Source: Thermoproteus uzoniensis 768-20
GTDB lineage: Archaea; Thermoproteota; Thermoprotei; Thermoproteales; Thermoproteaceae
Direction: 5' to 3'
Assembly: GCF_000193375.1 (NCBI RefSeq)
Contig: NC_015315.1
Span: forward strand, 1,248,622-1,312,621
Length of the DNA stretch: 64,000 nucleotides
A program made the translations under genes and the position numbers. Position 1 is the stretch's first letter. Each line of letters begins with the position of its first letter. Positions 44,031 through 52,639 of this stretch are shown here, piece after piece. The notes under the pieces are model-generated. The model worked only from the letters and a program-made list of their open reading frames with translations. It ran no database searches and had not been told where the DNA came from.

Positions 44031-44952
44031 GGAGGAGGCTTAACGACTGTTGATAAAGCTTCTGGAAGATCTTCGACCGCGGAGGCTCGCGGCTCCTCAA
44101 CACTATCCAAGCGTTGACGAGGGCGCGGTACTCGAAACTGGCCTTGAGACGGGCTATATAGTCCTCGAACCCGTCGAGGACGGGGAAGCCGGAGCTTTTC
44201 AGGAACCGATAGAGCTCAACCAGCTCGTCGTCTCTGGCCTTCTTCTTGCCGAAGTTCACCTGGCGATCGGTCACGTGCCGCTCGCCCCCTCCAGGCAGAA
44301 GCACCTTGCCGTAAGCGGCCTTGAGCCTCCACGTAGCGCTGTCGGTCGAGTCTATACGAAGCGCCTCAAGAGCCGCCGAGATGGACGGGCTGCCGAGCCC
44401 AAGCGCGTGGAGTCTGCCGCCGAACTCGCGCCTGGCCATCGCAATCAGCCTTAAGGCAACTGAGCGCGAGCCGCGGGGCACTCCGCGGGAGATCAGTATA
44501 TACGGCACGGCGCCGCCCACAGCCAGCTCCTCGGCCCCGTCGTAGCGCTTGATCCATTTCAAGAAGAGCCCCTCGTCAGGATATACGTGGACCACCGGCA
44601 CTATCCTGGCCCCCGGCAATTCCGATTTGAGGACCAGCCAGTTCCTGTAGGAGGCCTCGGCCTTTCTATCGGCCACGTCCGGCGGATCCGAAGGGGTCGG
44701 CGGTATGTCGAGGGATAGGCAGACGTCGCATCCGATGCTCCGATAACGTTTAGCCAGTGTGTAGGGCGATATGGAGAGGCCCCTCTTGAGTATCTGGTAG
44801 CCTCCCGAGTCGACCCACAGCTCGCCCTCAAACCCCAAGAGCTCTCTGGCCCTCCCGTCGGCATCCAAGGCGTTTATCATCACCGCGTCTACGCCGAAAT
44901 AGAGCCAGGGCTTGGGTTCCGTCCTAACTGGCGTGCCCAGAATTACCCTCAC
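43999..44952 (-). CDS. Short tRNA-guanine transglycosylase-like protein without PUA domains
   Basis: The TIM-barrel residues include D48 in WVDSGGYQILKRG, the general acid/base motif of TGT enzymes. LSLDIPPTPSDPPDVADRKAEA is the archaeal-TGT-type barrel loop, and AVGGAVPYI is the glycine loop. In place of the canonical nucleophile segment it reads RIDSTDSATWRLKAAYGKV. It is 317 residues, far shorter than archaeal TgtA with its PUA part, and the zinc cysteine cluster is not visible. Overlap with QueF-L implies 7-deazaguanine handling. It may insert preQ0 into tRNA with a separate RNA-binding partner, or be a relative of the DNA-modifying DpdA/TgtA5 group. Confidence 0.7.
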   Translation of the reverse strand: MRVILGTPVRTEPKPWLYFGVDAVMINALDADGRARELLGFEGELWVDSGGYQILKRGLSISPYTLAKRYRSIGCDVCLSLDIPPTPSDPPDVADRKAEASYRNWLVLKSELPGARIVPVVHVYPDEGLFLKWIKRYDGAEELAVGGAVPYILISRGVPRGSRSVALRLIAMARREFGGRLHALGLGSPSISAALEALRIDSTDSATWRLKAAYGKVLLPGGGERHVTDRQVNFGKKKARDDELVELYRFLKSSGFPVLDGFEDYIARLKASFEYRALVNAWIVLRSREPPRSKIFQKLYQQSLSLLRVDTPLQKTQ

Positions 44953-45058
44953 GGCTAAATTAACTGTAGGGTTTATATAGTAGAGTAGGCTGAAAGTTTT
45001 AGTCAGCTGTTGAGCGCTTGGCCGGCGTCGATTTGTATTACCCTAGAGGGAGAGGCGT

Positions 45059-46690
45059 CTAGGCCGCGTATATGGCCTCCTCCACTACGTACTTCTTCTG
45101 GGCCAGATCCATCAACCTTCTAGTGAAGAATATCGCGAACAACACGACCACCACGCCGAAGATCAAGGAAGCCCACGCGGCGAGCGCTATGTTGCCCTCG
45201 GCCGTGGATATCACTATGAGCTTCATCAAGCCGTTCCCAACGGCTAGGTCGTGACCGTCGTATATGCCGGGCCAATACTCGCCTATGGCTAGGCCGCCCC
45301 AGGCGCTGTCGATAGTCGACGAGATCCCGGCTACTAGGTACGGCATAGCGGCCGGGAGCAGAATCAGCCTTAACCTCCCCCAGTAGGATAGGTTCAGATT
45401 ATCCATGAGCTCCCAGATCTCGTGCGGCATGGCCTTAAGGCCCATCCAAAAGCTGTAGAAGACGTAGTAGAACGTAGATATGAAGCCCAGGAGTATGGCG
45501 TAGAGCTCGTTGCCGTAGTACCCCAGCACGCCGTAGATCACGGGGTACGTCGCCGCGAAGATCAGGGGGAAATATACGGGGGCGGGGTAGGCCGCGAAGA
45601 CCTGTATCGCCGGCACGACGACGCGCTCGACCTCGTGATGCGTTGCGAGGTAGTAGCCGAGGGTCACGGCCAAGGCCATAGACAGCAACGTTATGGCGAA
45701 AACCCTGCCGTAGTCCAGCGCCAGGGCCAACAAGATCTGGCCGGTCTGGTCCAGAAGACCGCGCCACAGGGAGGCCGGCGTCGACGTGATCACGGATATG
45801 GCGCCGTAGATGACGACGCCGAGCATGGCGAGGCCTACAGCCGCGCCTATTACCTTAAACAGATGCTCGTGGCCTTTCTCCTCCTCGTACCACACGGGCT
45901 CCCGCGTCGCCCTTCTCTGGACCGCCGCTGTGATCCTGGCAATCCTCGCCAGAGGCCCTCCCACGCCTCTGGCCAGCCACGGAGGTATCAGCCTGATCCT
46001 CCTAACGGGCATGGAGCTGTCTATGGCGTATTTCCCGGCCACATAGTTGGCGAGCTCCCTGAAGCCGTAGATCACGGAGCCCACCGCAAGCGCCAGCATG
46101 CCCAGAGCGAACAGGTAGCGGTGCACGAAGGCGGGATTTCCCCAATTCCCCTCGGCGGTCAGCTCCGCTATGACTGAGCCTATCCCGAAAACGCTGTACT
46201 GCGAGGAGCCCACGGAGAAGACCTCGCTCACGGTTATGTAGAAAAATCCGTCCGAGAAGCTGGGCATTAGGTTGGCCGCTATCCGCGGCATGGAATAGGG
46301 TATGTAGAGGTGCCTCATCCTGCTCAAGAAGCCCAGCCTCACGTTTTCGGCCACCTCCACCATCTCCCTCGGGACCGTCTTGAAGGCTTGGTATATGCCT
46401 ATCCAGATGTTCCACACAACGGCCGTGAACACCAAGAAATCCGCCGCGAGCTCCGCCCCGAGATATCCGCCGATGCCGCTCACGAAGAAGACTAGGACCA
46501 CCGGGAAGAAGCTGAAGACCGGGACGGACTCGAAAACCCCTATAAGCGACGTGTAGACGTTCTCGAAAACCTTGCTCTTGATGGCTATATAGCCCAGGAG
46601 CCAGCCAGTGACTATGGAGGCCCCTATTAACGCCAGGACTCTAGCCGTCGAGACCGCCGTCGCGAGGGCTATCTCGAGATAGCCGATCAT
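45059..46690 (-). CDS. Duplicated ABC permease of the nitrate/sulfonate/taurine type
   Basis: This 543-residue membrane protein contains two copies of the BPD permease domain. Each has the EAA-like cytoplasmic loop: AENVRLGFLSRMRHLYIPYSM in the first half and DNLNLSYWGRLRLILLPAAM in the second. About 12 membrane segments are predicted, with a long hydrophilic linker near 240-285. Archaeal duplicated permeases of this group move inorganic or organic anions. It overlaps the ATPase gene by four bases. No substrate-binding protein is found next to it. Confidence 0.88.
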   Translation of the reverse strand: MIGYLEIALATAVSTARVLALIGASIVTGWLLGYIAIKSKVFENVYTSLIGVFESVPVFSFFPVVLVFFVSGIGGYLGAELAADFLVFTAVVWNIWIGIYQAFKTVPREMVEVAENVRLGFLSRMRHLYIPYSMPRIAANLMPSFSDGFFYITVSEVFSVGSSQYSVFGIGSVIAELTAEGNWGNPAFVHRYLFALGMLALAVGSVIYGFRELANYVAGKYAIDSSMPVRRIRLIPPWLARGVGGPLARIARITAAVQRRATREPVWYEEEKGHEHLFKVIGAAVGLAMLGVVIYGAISVITSTPASLWRGLLDQTGQILLALALDYGRVFAITLLSMALAVTLGYYLATHHEVERVVVPAIQVFAAYPAPVYFPLIFAATYPVIYGVLGYYGNELYAILLGFISTFYYVFYSFWMGLKAMPHEIWELMDNLNLSYWGRLRLILLPAAMPYLVAGISSTIDSAWGGLAIGEYWPGIYDGHDLAVGNGLMKLIVISTAEGNIALAAWASLIFGVVVVLFAIFFTRRLMDLAQKKYVVEEAIYAA

Positions 46691-47469
46691 ATCTCACCCT
46701 CTTTCTGCTCCCTGGGCGAGGTCAAGCTCGTGTAGAGCATGTCCACGTACTTCGTTATTGAGGGGTCCTTTAGGCTTCTGGGGCGGGGAAGGTCTATGTT
46801 GACTATGTCGACCACGTGGGCGGGGCGGCCGTTCAGGACGTAGACGACGTCCGAGAGCTCCACCACCTCGTAGAGGTTGTGCGAGACGAGGACGACCCCT
46901 TTCAGCGAGGTGGACTCGTTAAAAAGTATGTCGTAGATCTCGCGTCTGAGGTTCTCGGCGGTCAGCTCGTCGAGGTGGCTGAAGGGCTCGTCCATAAGCA
47001 ACACCGAGGGTCTGGCGGCCAGAGCTCTCGCTATGGCCACCCTCTGCCTCATGCCTCCCGACATCTCCTTGGGGTAAAAGCTCTCGAAGCCCCTAAGCCC
47101 CACCAGCTCCAAGATCCGGCGTGCCTCCTCCTCGGCCTCCCTCCGATCCATCTTCATATACTGGAGCCCCAACATGACGTTCTCCAGGGCGGTCATCCAA
47201 GGGAACGTGACAATTGATTGATGCACCAGCATTATCTGAGGCGTCGGCCTAACCACGGGCTTGCCGAAAAGGAGGACGGAGCCGGTCAACGGCTTGAGGA
47301 ACCCGCCGAGAATTCTCAGAAGGGTGGACTTCCCTATGCCCGACGGGCCCACTATAGCGACGATCTGCCCCTCGTCAACCGCGATATTTATGTCCTCGAA
47401 TACTCTGAAATTGCCGTAGCCAAAGCTGAGGTCTTTCCCCTCAAGCACATTCCCCTCGCATGGCGCCAC
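46687..47469 (-). CDS. ABC importer ATP-binding protein, NitT/TauT family
   Basis: Walker A is GPSGIGKSTLLR and the signature is EMSGGMRQRVAIARALAA; Walker B is VLLMDEPFSHLDEL. The Q-loop region MLVHQSIVTFPW and the H-loop VLVSHNLYEVVEL are typical for TauB/SsuB-type proteins. Length is 260 residues. It powers the duplicated permease encoded directly downstream. The GTG at 47469 is not ideally spaced to the CCTTTTATACT box, so a start a few codons later is possible. Confidence 0.91.
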   Translation of the reverse strand: MAPCEGNVLEGKDLSFGYGNFRVFEDINIAVDEGQIVAIVGPSGIGKSTLLRILGGFLKPLTGSVLLFGKPVVRPTPQIMLVHQSIVTFPWMTALENVMLGLQYMKMDRREAEEEARRILELVGLRGFESFYPKEMSGGMRQRVAIARALAARPSVLLMDEPFSHLDELTAENLRREIYDILFNESTSLKGVVLVSHNLYEVVELSDVVYVLNGRPAHVVDIVNIDLPRPRSLKDPSITKYVDMLYTSLTSPREQKEGEI

Positions 47470-47581
47470 CTTTTCGCCAGTATAAAAGGCTTGTAGCCAG
47501 GCCGCGGCCGATCTGCTTAGGTTTTAAGAGGCGGAGTCGCCTCCGCGGGAAAAATTAATAAAGGGCCGCCATCTTGACGGC

Positions 47582-47815
47582 ATGGCTCAAGAGGTCAAGT
47601 TTTCGCCCTACGAAGACGCCGTCGCCGCTATAGTGGTCCAGATACTAGGGCGGACTGGCGTGGCCGGCGAGGTGACGCAGGTCAAGGTGAGGGTGCTGGA
47701 GGGCCGAGATAAGGGCAGAGTGCTGACGCGCAATGTCAAGGGGCCTGTGAGGTTGGGCGATATCGTAATGCTTAGGGAGACCGAAAGAGAGGCCAGGAAG
47801 ATCTCGGCGAGATGA
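47582..47815 (+). CDS. rps28e: Ribosomal protein S28e
   Basis: The 77 residues contain the S28e core [20 protein letters not shown] and end with the conserved [15 protein letters not shown]. It is a small-subunit protein near the mRNA exit site, present in archaea and eukaryotes only. It overlaps L24e by four bases, the usual archaeal S28e-L24e pair. A box AAAAATTAATAAAG is centred 25 bases before the ATG. Confidence 0.95.
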   Translation: MAQEVKFSPYEDAVAAIVVQILGRTGVAGEVTQVKVRVLEGRDKGRVLTRNVKGPVRLGDIVMLRETEREARKISAR

Positions 47816-48003
47816 GGGTCTATAGGTGTAGCTTCTGCGGGGCGCCGATAAATCCCGGCTTCGGTATAATGTATGTAAAGGCAGACGGCACCGTCTTGAG
47901 GTTCTGTAGCCACAGATGCTTCGTCAACGCGACCAAATACGGCAGAGATCCAAGGGATTTGGCTTGGGTTAGAAAGGCCAGGAAGGCCCAGAAGGCCAAG
48001 TAG
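47812..48003 (+). CDS. rpl24e: Ribosomal protein L24e
   Basis: This 63-residue zinc-finger protein has [13 protein letters not shown] and later FCSHRCFVN, supplying four cysteines. The central [11 protein letters not shown] matches the family. The C-terminus is lysine-rich ([10 protein letters not shown]). It is translated from the S28e mRNA via an ATGA overlap. It binds the large subunit at the intersubunit face. Confidence 0.95.
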   Translation: MRVYRCSFCGAPINPGFGIMYVKADGTVLRFCSHRCFVNATKYGRDPRDLAWVRKARKAQKAK

Positions 48004-48053
48004 GAAAGCCGAGCCGCTCGAAAATATTTATATCCGACCTAATTTGCAAGGCC

Positions 48054-48506
48054 ATGGCAACCACCGTAGACCCCAAGACATTTTACGCGAACTCGGTGCA
48101 GGGTAAGCCATTCTACGTGAGGTTCGAGGTGCCCGCCGAGCTCGCAGAGAAGGCGTACGAGATCCTAAACACCGCGAGGCAGACAGGCAAGATAAAGAAA
48201 GGCACAAACGAGGTCACTAAAGCCGTCGAGAGAGGGCTGGCTAAGCTCGTGCTGATAGCCGAGGACGTCGACCCGCCGGAGGTCGTGGCGCACCTCCCAA
48301 TTCTGTGCGAAGAGAAGAAGGTGCCCTATATCTACGTGCCGTCCAAGGAGAAGCTCGGCAAGGCTGCCGGCATAAATGTCTCGGCGGCCGCCGCGGTGGT
48401 GATAGACCCTGGACAGGCCGCAGGCGAGCTCGAGGGCCTCGTGGCGAGGATAAACGAGGCGAGGAGCAAGTACGGGCTAGGCCCTATAGCTCCGGCCAGG
48501 AAGTAG
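48054..48506 (+). CDS. rpl7ae: Ribosomal and C/D-box RNP protein L7Ae
   Basis: The kink-turn-binding signature is [21 protein letters not shown], and [22 protein letters not shown] follows. At 150 residues it is somewhat longer than the 120-130 of most archaeal L7Ae, because of extra residues at the N-terminus. It is part of the ribosome, of C/D- and H/ACA-box guide RNPs, and of RNase P. AAAATATTTATATCC is centred 26 bases before the ATG. It follows S28e-L24e but has this separate promoter. Confidence 0.95.
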   Translation: MATTVDPKTFYANSVQGKPFYVRFEVPAELAEKAYEILNTARQTGKIKKGTNEVTKAVERGLAKLVLIAEDVDPPEVVAHLPILCEEKKVPYIYVPSKEKLGKAAGINVSAAAAVVIDPGQAAGELEGLVARINEARSKYGLGPIAPARK

Positions 48507-48620
48507 GTCTTTTAACTGTATTTTACCGCGAATTTTCGTCCGAGCCTCTTGGGTATCCGTACAGAACTTAACCGCTCCTCAAAGGGCGAAGTTTTTATAA
48601 GCCGTTGGGTAGGCCGCTAA

Positions 48621-50510
48621 GTGGATCCGCTACAGCCTGTGTTGTCGGAGTTCGACGGCTTGCTCGCGAGGATTTCGGCGACCCTCTCGCTTCAGGGGAA
48701 GCCGGACGTCGACTTCCCATCTAAATTTGCGTTCATATCAGCTCGCCTTCATAAATTTAAAGTAGATCCGTCGAAGGTGGCCGATATACTCTCGACCTAT
48801 ACGTTCAAATATCTAACGAATGTCAGGTTAGAGAACCTCTACATAAACGCAGATGTCGACCCGGCGAGGCTCGCCGAGGAGCTCTTCAAGGCCGTCTACG
48901 CAATGGGCGATAGGTACGGCTATTCAGACAGATGCGTGCACGGCAGATATCTGGTGGAGCACACGTCCGCCAACCCTCTGCATCCGCTACACGTGGGCCA
49001 CGGGCGCAACGCCGTGTTGGGCGACGCGCTGGTTAGGCTCCTCCGCTTCTGCGGTAGCGAGGTCGAGGTCCACTTCTACGTCGACGACTGCGGGTCGCAG
49101 GTCATGTACGCCGCGTTGGGGTACGAGGCGGCGCGGCGGGAGGTCGACGAGCTGATCGGGAGAGGCGTTAAGCCCGATCTGGCGGTCGGCTATGTCTACT
49201 CTGTGGCGACGGCGATAGCGGAGATAAACAGGCTGAAGAAGCTGGCGGAGGGCCAGCCCGACGAGAAGAGGCGGGAGATCTTGGCCGAGATCGACGAGTG
49301 GCTGGGCGTCATCAAGCGCCACCTCGACGTGGAGCCGGATCTGGTGAACGCCTTGACCGAGAGGCTGGGCCAACGCGACCTCTCGGCGGAGGCCGCGGAG
49401 CTCAACAGGCTCTACGAGAGGGGGGACGAGGAGGTCAAGAGAAAGGTGAGGGCAGTCGTGGGGCTTGTGCTCAGAGGCCAGCAAGAGACGTTGAGGCGTC
49501 TCGGAATATCCGTGGACAGCTGGGACTACGAGAGCGAGCTCGCCGTCTGGAACAACGCGGCGGCCCAGCTGGTCGAGGATCTGAGGAGGAGGTGGCCCGC
49601 CTATATAGAGTACAAGGAGGGGGCCGTGGTGTTTAGGGCCGACAAGTTCGCGGAGGACCTCAAGCTTAGGGAGGAGCTGGATCTGCCCAAGTTCATCCCG
49701 CCGGTGACGCTTACGCGCTCCGACGGCACCACGCTATACGTGACCAGAGACGTCGCCTACGCCCTCTGGCAGAGCCGCCGGCCCGTCGACAAGGTGATCC
49801 GCGTCATCTCGTCCGAACAGACGCACGAACAAGCCCACGTGAGGATCATACTCTACGCCTTGGGCTACCGCGAGGAGGCGAAGAAGCTGGTCCACTACAC
49901 CTACGAGATGGTTAACATGCCCGGCATGAAGATGTCGGCGAGGAGGGGGCAGTACGTGGCGCTGGACGAGATACTCGACGAGGCCGCCGAGAGGTCGGCC
50001 GATGTGGTCAAGGAGAAGGACAGAGAGGTAGCCTCGGTGGTGGGGGAGAAGGTCGGCGCAGGCGCCATCCGCTTCTTCTACCTATCGGCCTCCCCGCGGA
50101 AGCCCATAGACTTCAAGTGGGACGTGGTCCTCAACATGAGGAGCAACTCCGGGCCGTTTCTGCAATATACCTACGTCAGGGCGTCCTCGATCCTGGAGAA
50201 GGCGGGCTCTGCGCCGGGCTCCCCGCCCCAGATACCGCCCCAGATTCAGCCAGAGGAGGCAGAGCTGGTGGAGAGGCTGGCCATGTGGCCGTGGACTGTG
50301 GCCTCGGCGGCCCGCGACCTGAGGCCCGACTACATATCGGAGTACCTCAACTCCCTCTCCCTTCTGTTCAACAGCTACTACGAGAAGTATCCCGTCATAA
50401 AGTCGGAGGAGCCGGTGAGGAGCTTCAGGCTGGCGTTGGTACACGCCGTGAGGACGGTCATGAGGAACGGGCTCAACATCTTGGGGATCCCGATACTACA
50501 GAGGATGTAG
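48621..50510 (+). CDS. argS: Arginyl-tRNA synthetase
   Basis: The 629-residue class I enzyme has the HIGH-like HPLHVGHGRNAVLGDALVRL (about residues 124-143). The anticodon-binding all-helical domain lies at the C-terminus (SGPFLQYTYVRASSILEKA). The KMSKS loop is replaced by MKMSARRGQYV, as in other ArgRS. GTG start lies about 25 bases behind GTTTTTATAAGCC. Its 3' end overlaps the convergent unknown gene by 15 bases. Confidence 0.95.
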   Translation: MDPLQPVLSEFDGLLARISATLSLQGKPDVDFPSKFAFISARLHKFKVDPSKVADILSTYTFKYLTNVRLENLYINADVDPARLAEELFKAVYAMGDRYGYSDRCVHGRYLVEHTSANPLHPLHVGHGRNAVLGDALVRLLRFCGSEVEVHFYVDDCGSQVMYAALGYEAARREVDELIGRGVKPDLAVGYVYSVATAIAEINRLKKLAEGQPDEKRREILAEIDEWLGVIKRHLDVEPDLVNALTERLGQRDLSAEAAELNRLYERGDEEVKRKVRAVVGLVLRGQQETLRRLGISVDSWDYESELAVWNNAAAQLVEDLRRRWPAYIEYKEGAVVFRADKFAEDLKLREELDLPKFIPPVTLTRSDGTTLYVTRDVAYALWQSRRPVDKVIRVISSEQTHEQAHVRIILYALGYREEAKKLVHYTYEMVNMPGMKMSARRGQYVALDEILDEAAERSADVVKEKDREVASVVGEKVGAGAIRFFYLSASPRKPIDFKWDVVLNMRSNSGPFLQYTYVRASSILEKAGSAPGSPPQIPPQIQPEEAELVERLAMWPWTVASAARDLRPDYISEYLNSLSLLFNSYYEKYPVIKSEEPVRSFRLALVHAVRTVMRNGLNILGIPILQRM

Positions 50511-50786
50511 ACCCAACAGTTGCTTGACCTTATCTATACATACGGCTAAATCCCTCGCCAGGAATTCCCTCCCCGACTCCGTCAATAGGCTATATATTCT
50601 GTCGTTGGTCAAGGCGTATGCGGCCGCCAGAAACTTCAAGATTACATATTCTCTCGTCCTCTCGGCCAGCTCGGACGCCTTGGCCCATGCCTCGTCCCAA
50701 TCCGAGGAGTCCAGTGCCTTGAGGCATAGGAGCGCCAAGCCTCTGTAGTCGCCGCTCTCGGCAAGCCTCCGGGCCTCCTCAGACAT
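50496..50786 (-). CDS. Small helical unknown protein after aIF1
   Basis: This 96-residue protein is mostly helical, opening [20 protein letters not shown], like the repeat of a helical hairpin, and ending CIDKVKQLLGLHPL. ATG 50786 overlaps the aIF1 stop by one base (TGATG), so it is translated from that mRNA. The TTG three bases earlier is a weaker start. Its 3' end runs 15 bases into argS on the other strand. No function is recognised; cotranscription with an initiation factor may hint at a translation role. Confidence 0.72.
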   Translation of the reverse strand: MSEEARRLAESGDYRGLALLCLKALDSSDWDEAWAKASELAERTREYVILKFLAAAYALTNDRIYSLLTESGREFLARDLAVCIDKVKQLLGLHPL

Positions 50787-51148
50787 CAAACCTCCTTGAC
50801 CTCCTCGTCGACGAGTATGTTCTCCTCCTTGAAGCCCATGTCGATCAACATCTTCTTTATCTTCTGGCGGTGGTCCCCCTGTATTTCGATCCAGCTGTCC
50901 CTTATGGTGCCTCCGGCCGCCAGCTTCTTCTTGAGCTCCCTCGCCAGGTCCTTTATGCCCAGCTGTTTCGCGTCGTCCGAGTTGCCGAAGTCCACTATGG
51001 TGACGAGGTGGCTCTTCCTTTTCTCAAGCCGTATATGTATCAGGGCCTTCTCCTTGGTTATGGATTGGATAATCTCGTTCTCCTCGCCGCCGCCCAACAA
51101 TTGGCTGACTATGTCCTCGGCGTCCTTTTCTGGGAACTCAACGCCCAT
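50786..51148 (-). CDS. Translation initiation factor aIF1 (SUI1 family)
   Basis: The 120-residue product has the SUI1 core: [16 protein letters not shown], then [22 protein letters not shown]. It monitors start-codon selection on the small ribosomal subunit. I start at ATG 51148, about 25 bases after the minus-strand GTTTAAAAGG box; the TTG at 51160 adds four residues and sits too near. The N-terminal [15 protein letters not shown] is longer than in many homologues. Confidence 0.9.
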   Translation of the reverse strand: MGVEFPEKDAEDIVSQLLGGGEENEIIQSITKEKALIHIRLEKRKSHLVTIVDFGNSDDAKQLGIKDLARELKKKLAAGGTIRDSWIEIQGDHRQKIKKMLIDMGFKEENILVDEEVKEV

Positions 51149-51174
51149 TCTAATACCCAACGCACTATCTCCTT

Positions 51175-51666
51175 TTAAACATTTCGTCGGCTTTCCCTCA
51201 ACCGCGCGTTGCTTAGATCGACCCGCAACGAGTTCAGGACGTACACCGTCGAGGGGAGCACGGCGATGGCCTTGGCCTCGAGAGGCCTATCGACGCACTC
51301 AACGGCGTCGGAGTCCGAGAGGACCAGCTCCACCGGCCTTACCCTGATGTGCTGGGGGAGCCTCACGCCGTAAGGCGCCGCGTACTGCCTCCTTATACAT
51401 CTGAAGAGCCGCCTCCTCCGAGCCAGGACGAGGCCGAACCCCACCTCCCAGTTCGTCAATACGACGTACACCTCGCCGGGGCCCTCCCAGCTCACGTCCA
51501 CGCCCTCCACTATATATGTCGAGCCGGCGCTCAAAAACGCCGAGAGGGGCCGGGAGAAGGTCCACGGGGCGTTCTGCAGAGGGACCTCGTACACGTCGTC
51601 CTTTTTGACTGCGCCGTACTTTTTGACCAGATCGGCGTACGACGCGTTGAGGAAATCCGACAACAC
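51175..51666 (-). CDS. Unknown protein upstream of aIF1
   Basis: This 163-residue protein starts [20 protein letters not shown] and is rich in beta-strand ([22 protein letters not shown]). No catalytic motif is seen. GTG 51666 lies about 25 bases after ATATTTTTAAC, so the start is leaderless. It is followed on the same strand by the aIF1 promoter 26 bases later, so cotranscription is possible but not required. A dense patch of arginines near residue 85 could bind nucleic acid. Confidence 0.65.
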   Translation of the reverse strand: MLSDFLNASYADLVKKYGAVKKDDVYEVPLQNAPWTFSRPLSAFLSAGSTYIVEGVDVSWEGPGEVYVVLTNWEVGFGLVLARRRRLFRCIRRQYAAPYGVRLPQHIRVRPVELVLSDSDAVECVDRPLEAKAIAVLPSTVYVLNSLRVDLSNARLRESRRNV

Positions 51667-51741
51667 GTGACAGAGTTGGACGCGAGTTAAAAATATGGCC
51701 CGGGCGCGCGAAGTTTAATTAGCCGTCCTATTCCGACCTCC

Positions 51742-52590
51742 ATGAAGGTAGTGAAGGTGACGTCCACGCCTGTCGCGGCCAAGGACCTAGGCATCGACGA
51801 GCTCCCGGCGGTTGCCATAATAGGCGGTAGCGGGCTCTACGACCCCGGCATATTCGAGTCGCCTGTAGAGGTGCAGATGCACACGCCCTACGGCCTCCCC
51901 AGCGACAACGTCATAGTGGGGCGGGTGGGCGGGAGGTGGGTCGCGTTCCTCCCGAGGCACGGCAGAGGCCACAAGTACCCGCCGCACCGCATACCGTATA
52001 GGGCTAACATATACGCGCTCCACGCGCTGGGCGTGAGGCACGTGATAGCGGTCAGCGCCGTGGGCTCTCTCCGGCAGGACTACGCCCCAGGCGACTTCGT
52101 GGTGCCTGACCAGTTCGTCGACATGACGAAGAGCCGCGAGTACACCTTCTACGACGGGCCGAGGACCTGCCACGTCCAGATAGGGCTGGAGCCCTTCACT
52201 GAGGAGCTCAGGAAGGCGCTGATCGAGGCCGCCTCGAAGTACAACAAGGTACACACGTCGGGCTGTTACGTCTGTATCGAAGGGCCCCGGTTCAGCACGA
52301 AGGCAGAGTCCAGGATCTGGCGCGACGTGTACGGCTGCGACATAATAGGCATGACTCTGGTCCCCGAGATAAACCTGGCGCGGGAGCTGGGCATGTGCTA
52401 CGCGCTACTGGCGCTCGTGACGGACTACGACATCTGGGTCCCCCACCAGCCGGTCACAGCCGAGGCCGTCGAGAAGATGATGTCGGAGAAGATGGACATC
52501 GTCAGGCGCGTCGTGGCGGAGGTGGTGCCCAAGATACCCAGCGGCGTCGAGGCCAAGTGCAAGGCCGTCCTAGAGAACGCTTGCGTCTAG
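51742..52590 (+). CDS. mtnP: S-methyl-5'-thioadenosine phosphorylase
   Basis: [11 protein letters not shown] opens the phosphate-binding loop, and [21 protein letters not shown] is the purine-nucleoside-phosphorylase MTAP signature. [16 protein letters not shown] and [15 protein letters not shown] follow as expected. It has 282 residues, with C-terminal and internal cysteines that form stabilising disulfides in Sulfolobus and Pyrococcus enzymes (CYVC near 174-177). The enzyme splits methylthioadenosine into adenine and methylthioribose-1-phosphate. A TATA-like AGTTTAATTAG lies 25 bases upstream. Confidence 0.93.
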   Translation: MKVVKVTSTPVAAKDLGIDELPAVAIIGGSGLYDPGIFESPVEVQMHTPYGLPSDNVIVGRVGGRWVAFLPRHGRGHKYPPHRIPYRANIYALHALGVRHVIAVSAVGSLRQDYAPGDFVVPDQFVDMTKSREYTFYDGPRTCHVQIGLEPFTEELRKALIEAASKYNKVHTSGCYVCIEGPRFSTKAESRIWRDVYGCDIIGMTLVPEINLARELGMCYALLALVTDYDIWVPHQPVTAEAVEKMMSEKMDIVRRVVAEVVPKIPSGVEAKCKAVLENACV

Positions 52591-52610
52591 CCGCCCGGCC
52601 TGGCCCGAGG

Positions 52611-52620
52611 CTTTTTAATT
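52611..52620 (+). promoter_or_regulatory. TATA box fixing the nurA start
   Basis: CTTTTTAATT is centred about 25 bases before GTG 52640 and only about 12 before the alternative TTG at 52628, which favours the former. Confidence 0.5.
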
Positions 52621-52639
52621 ATCATGGTTGCGTAGCTAC

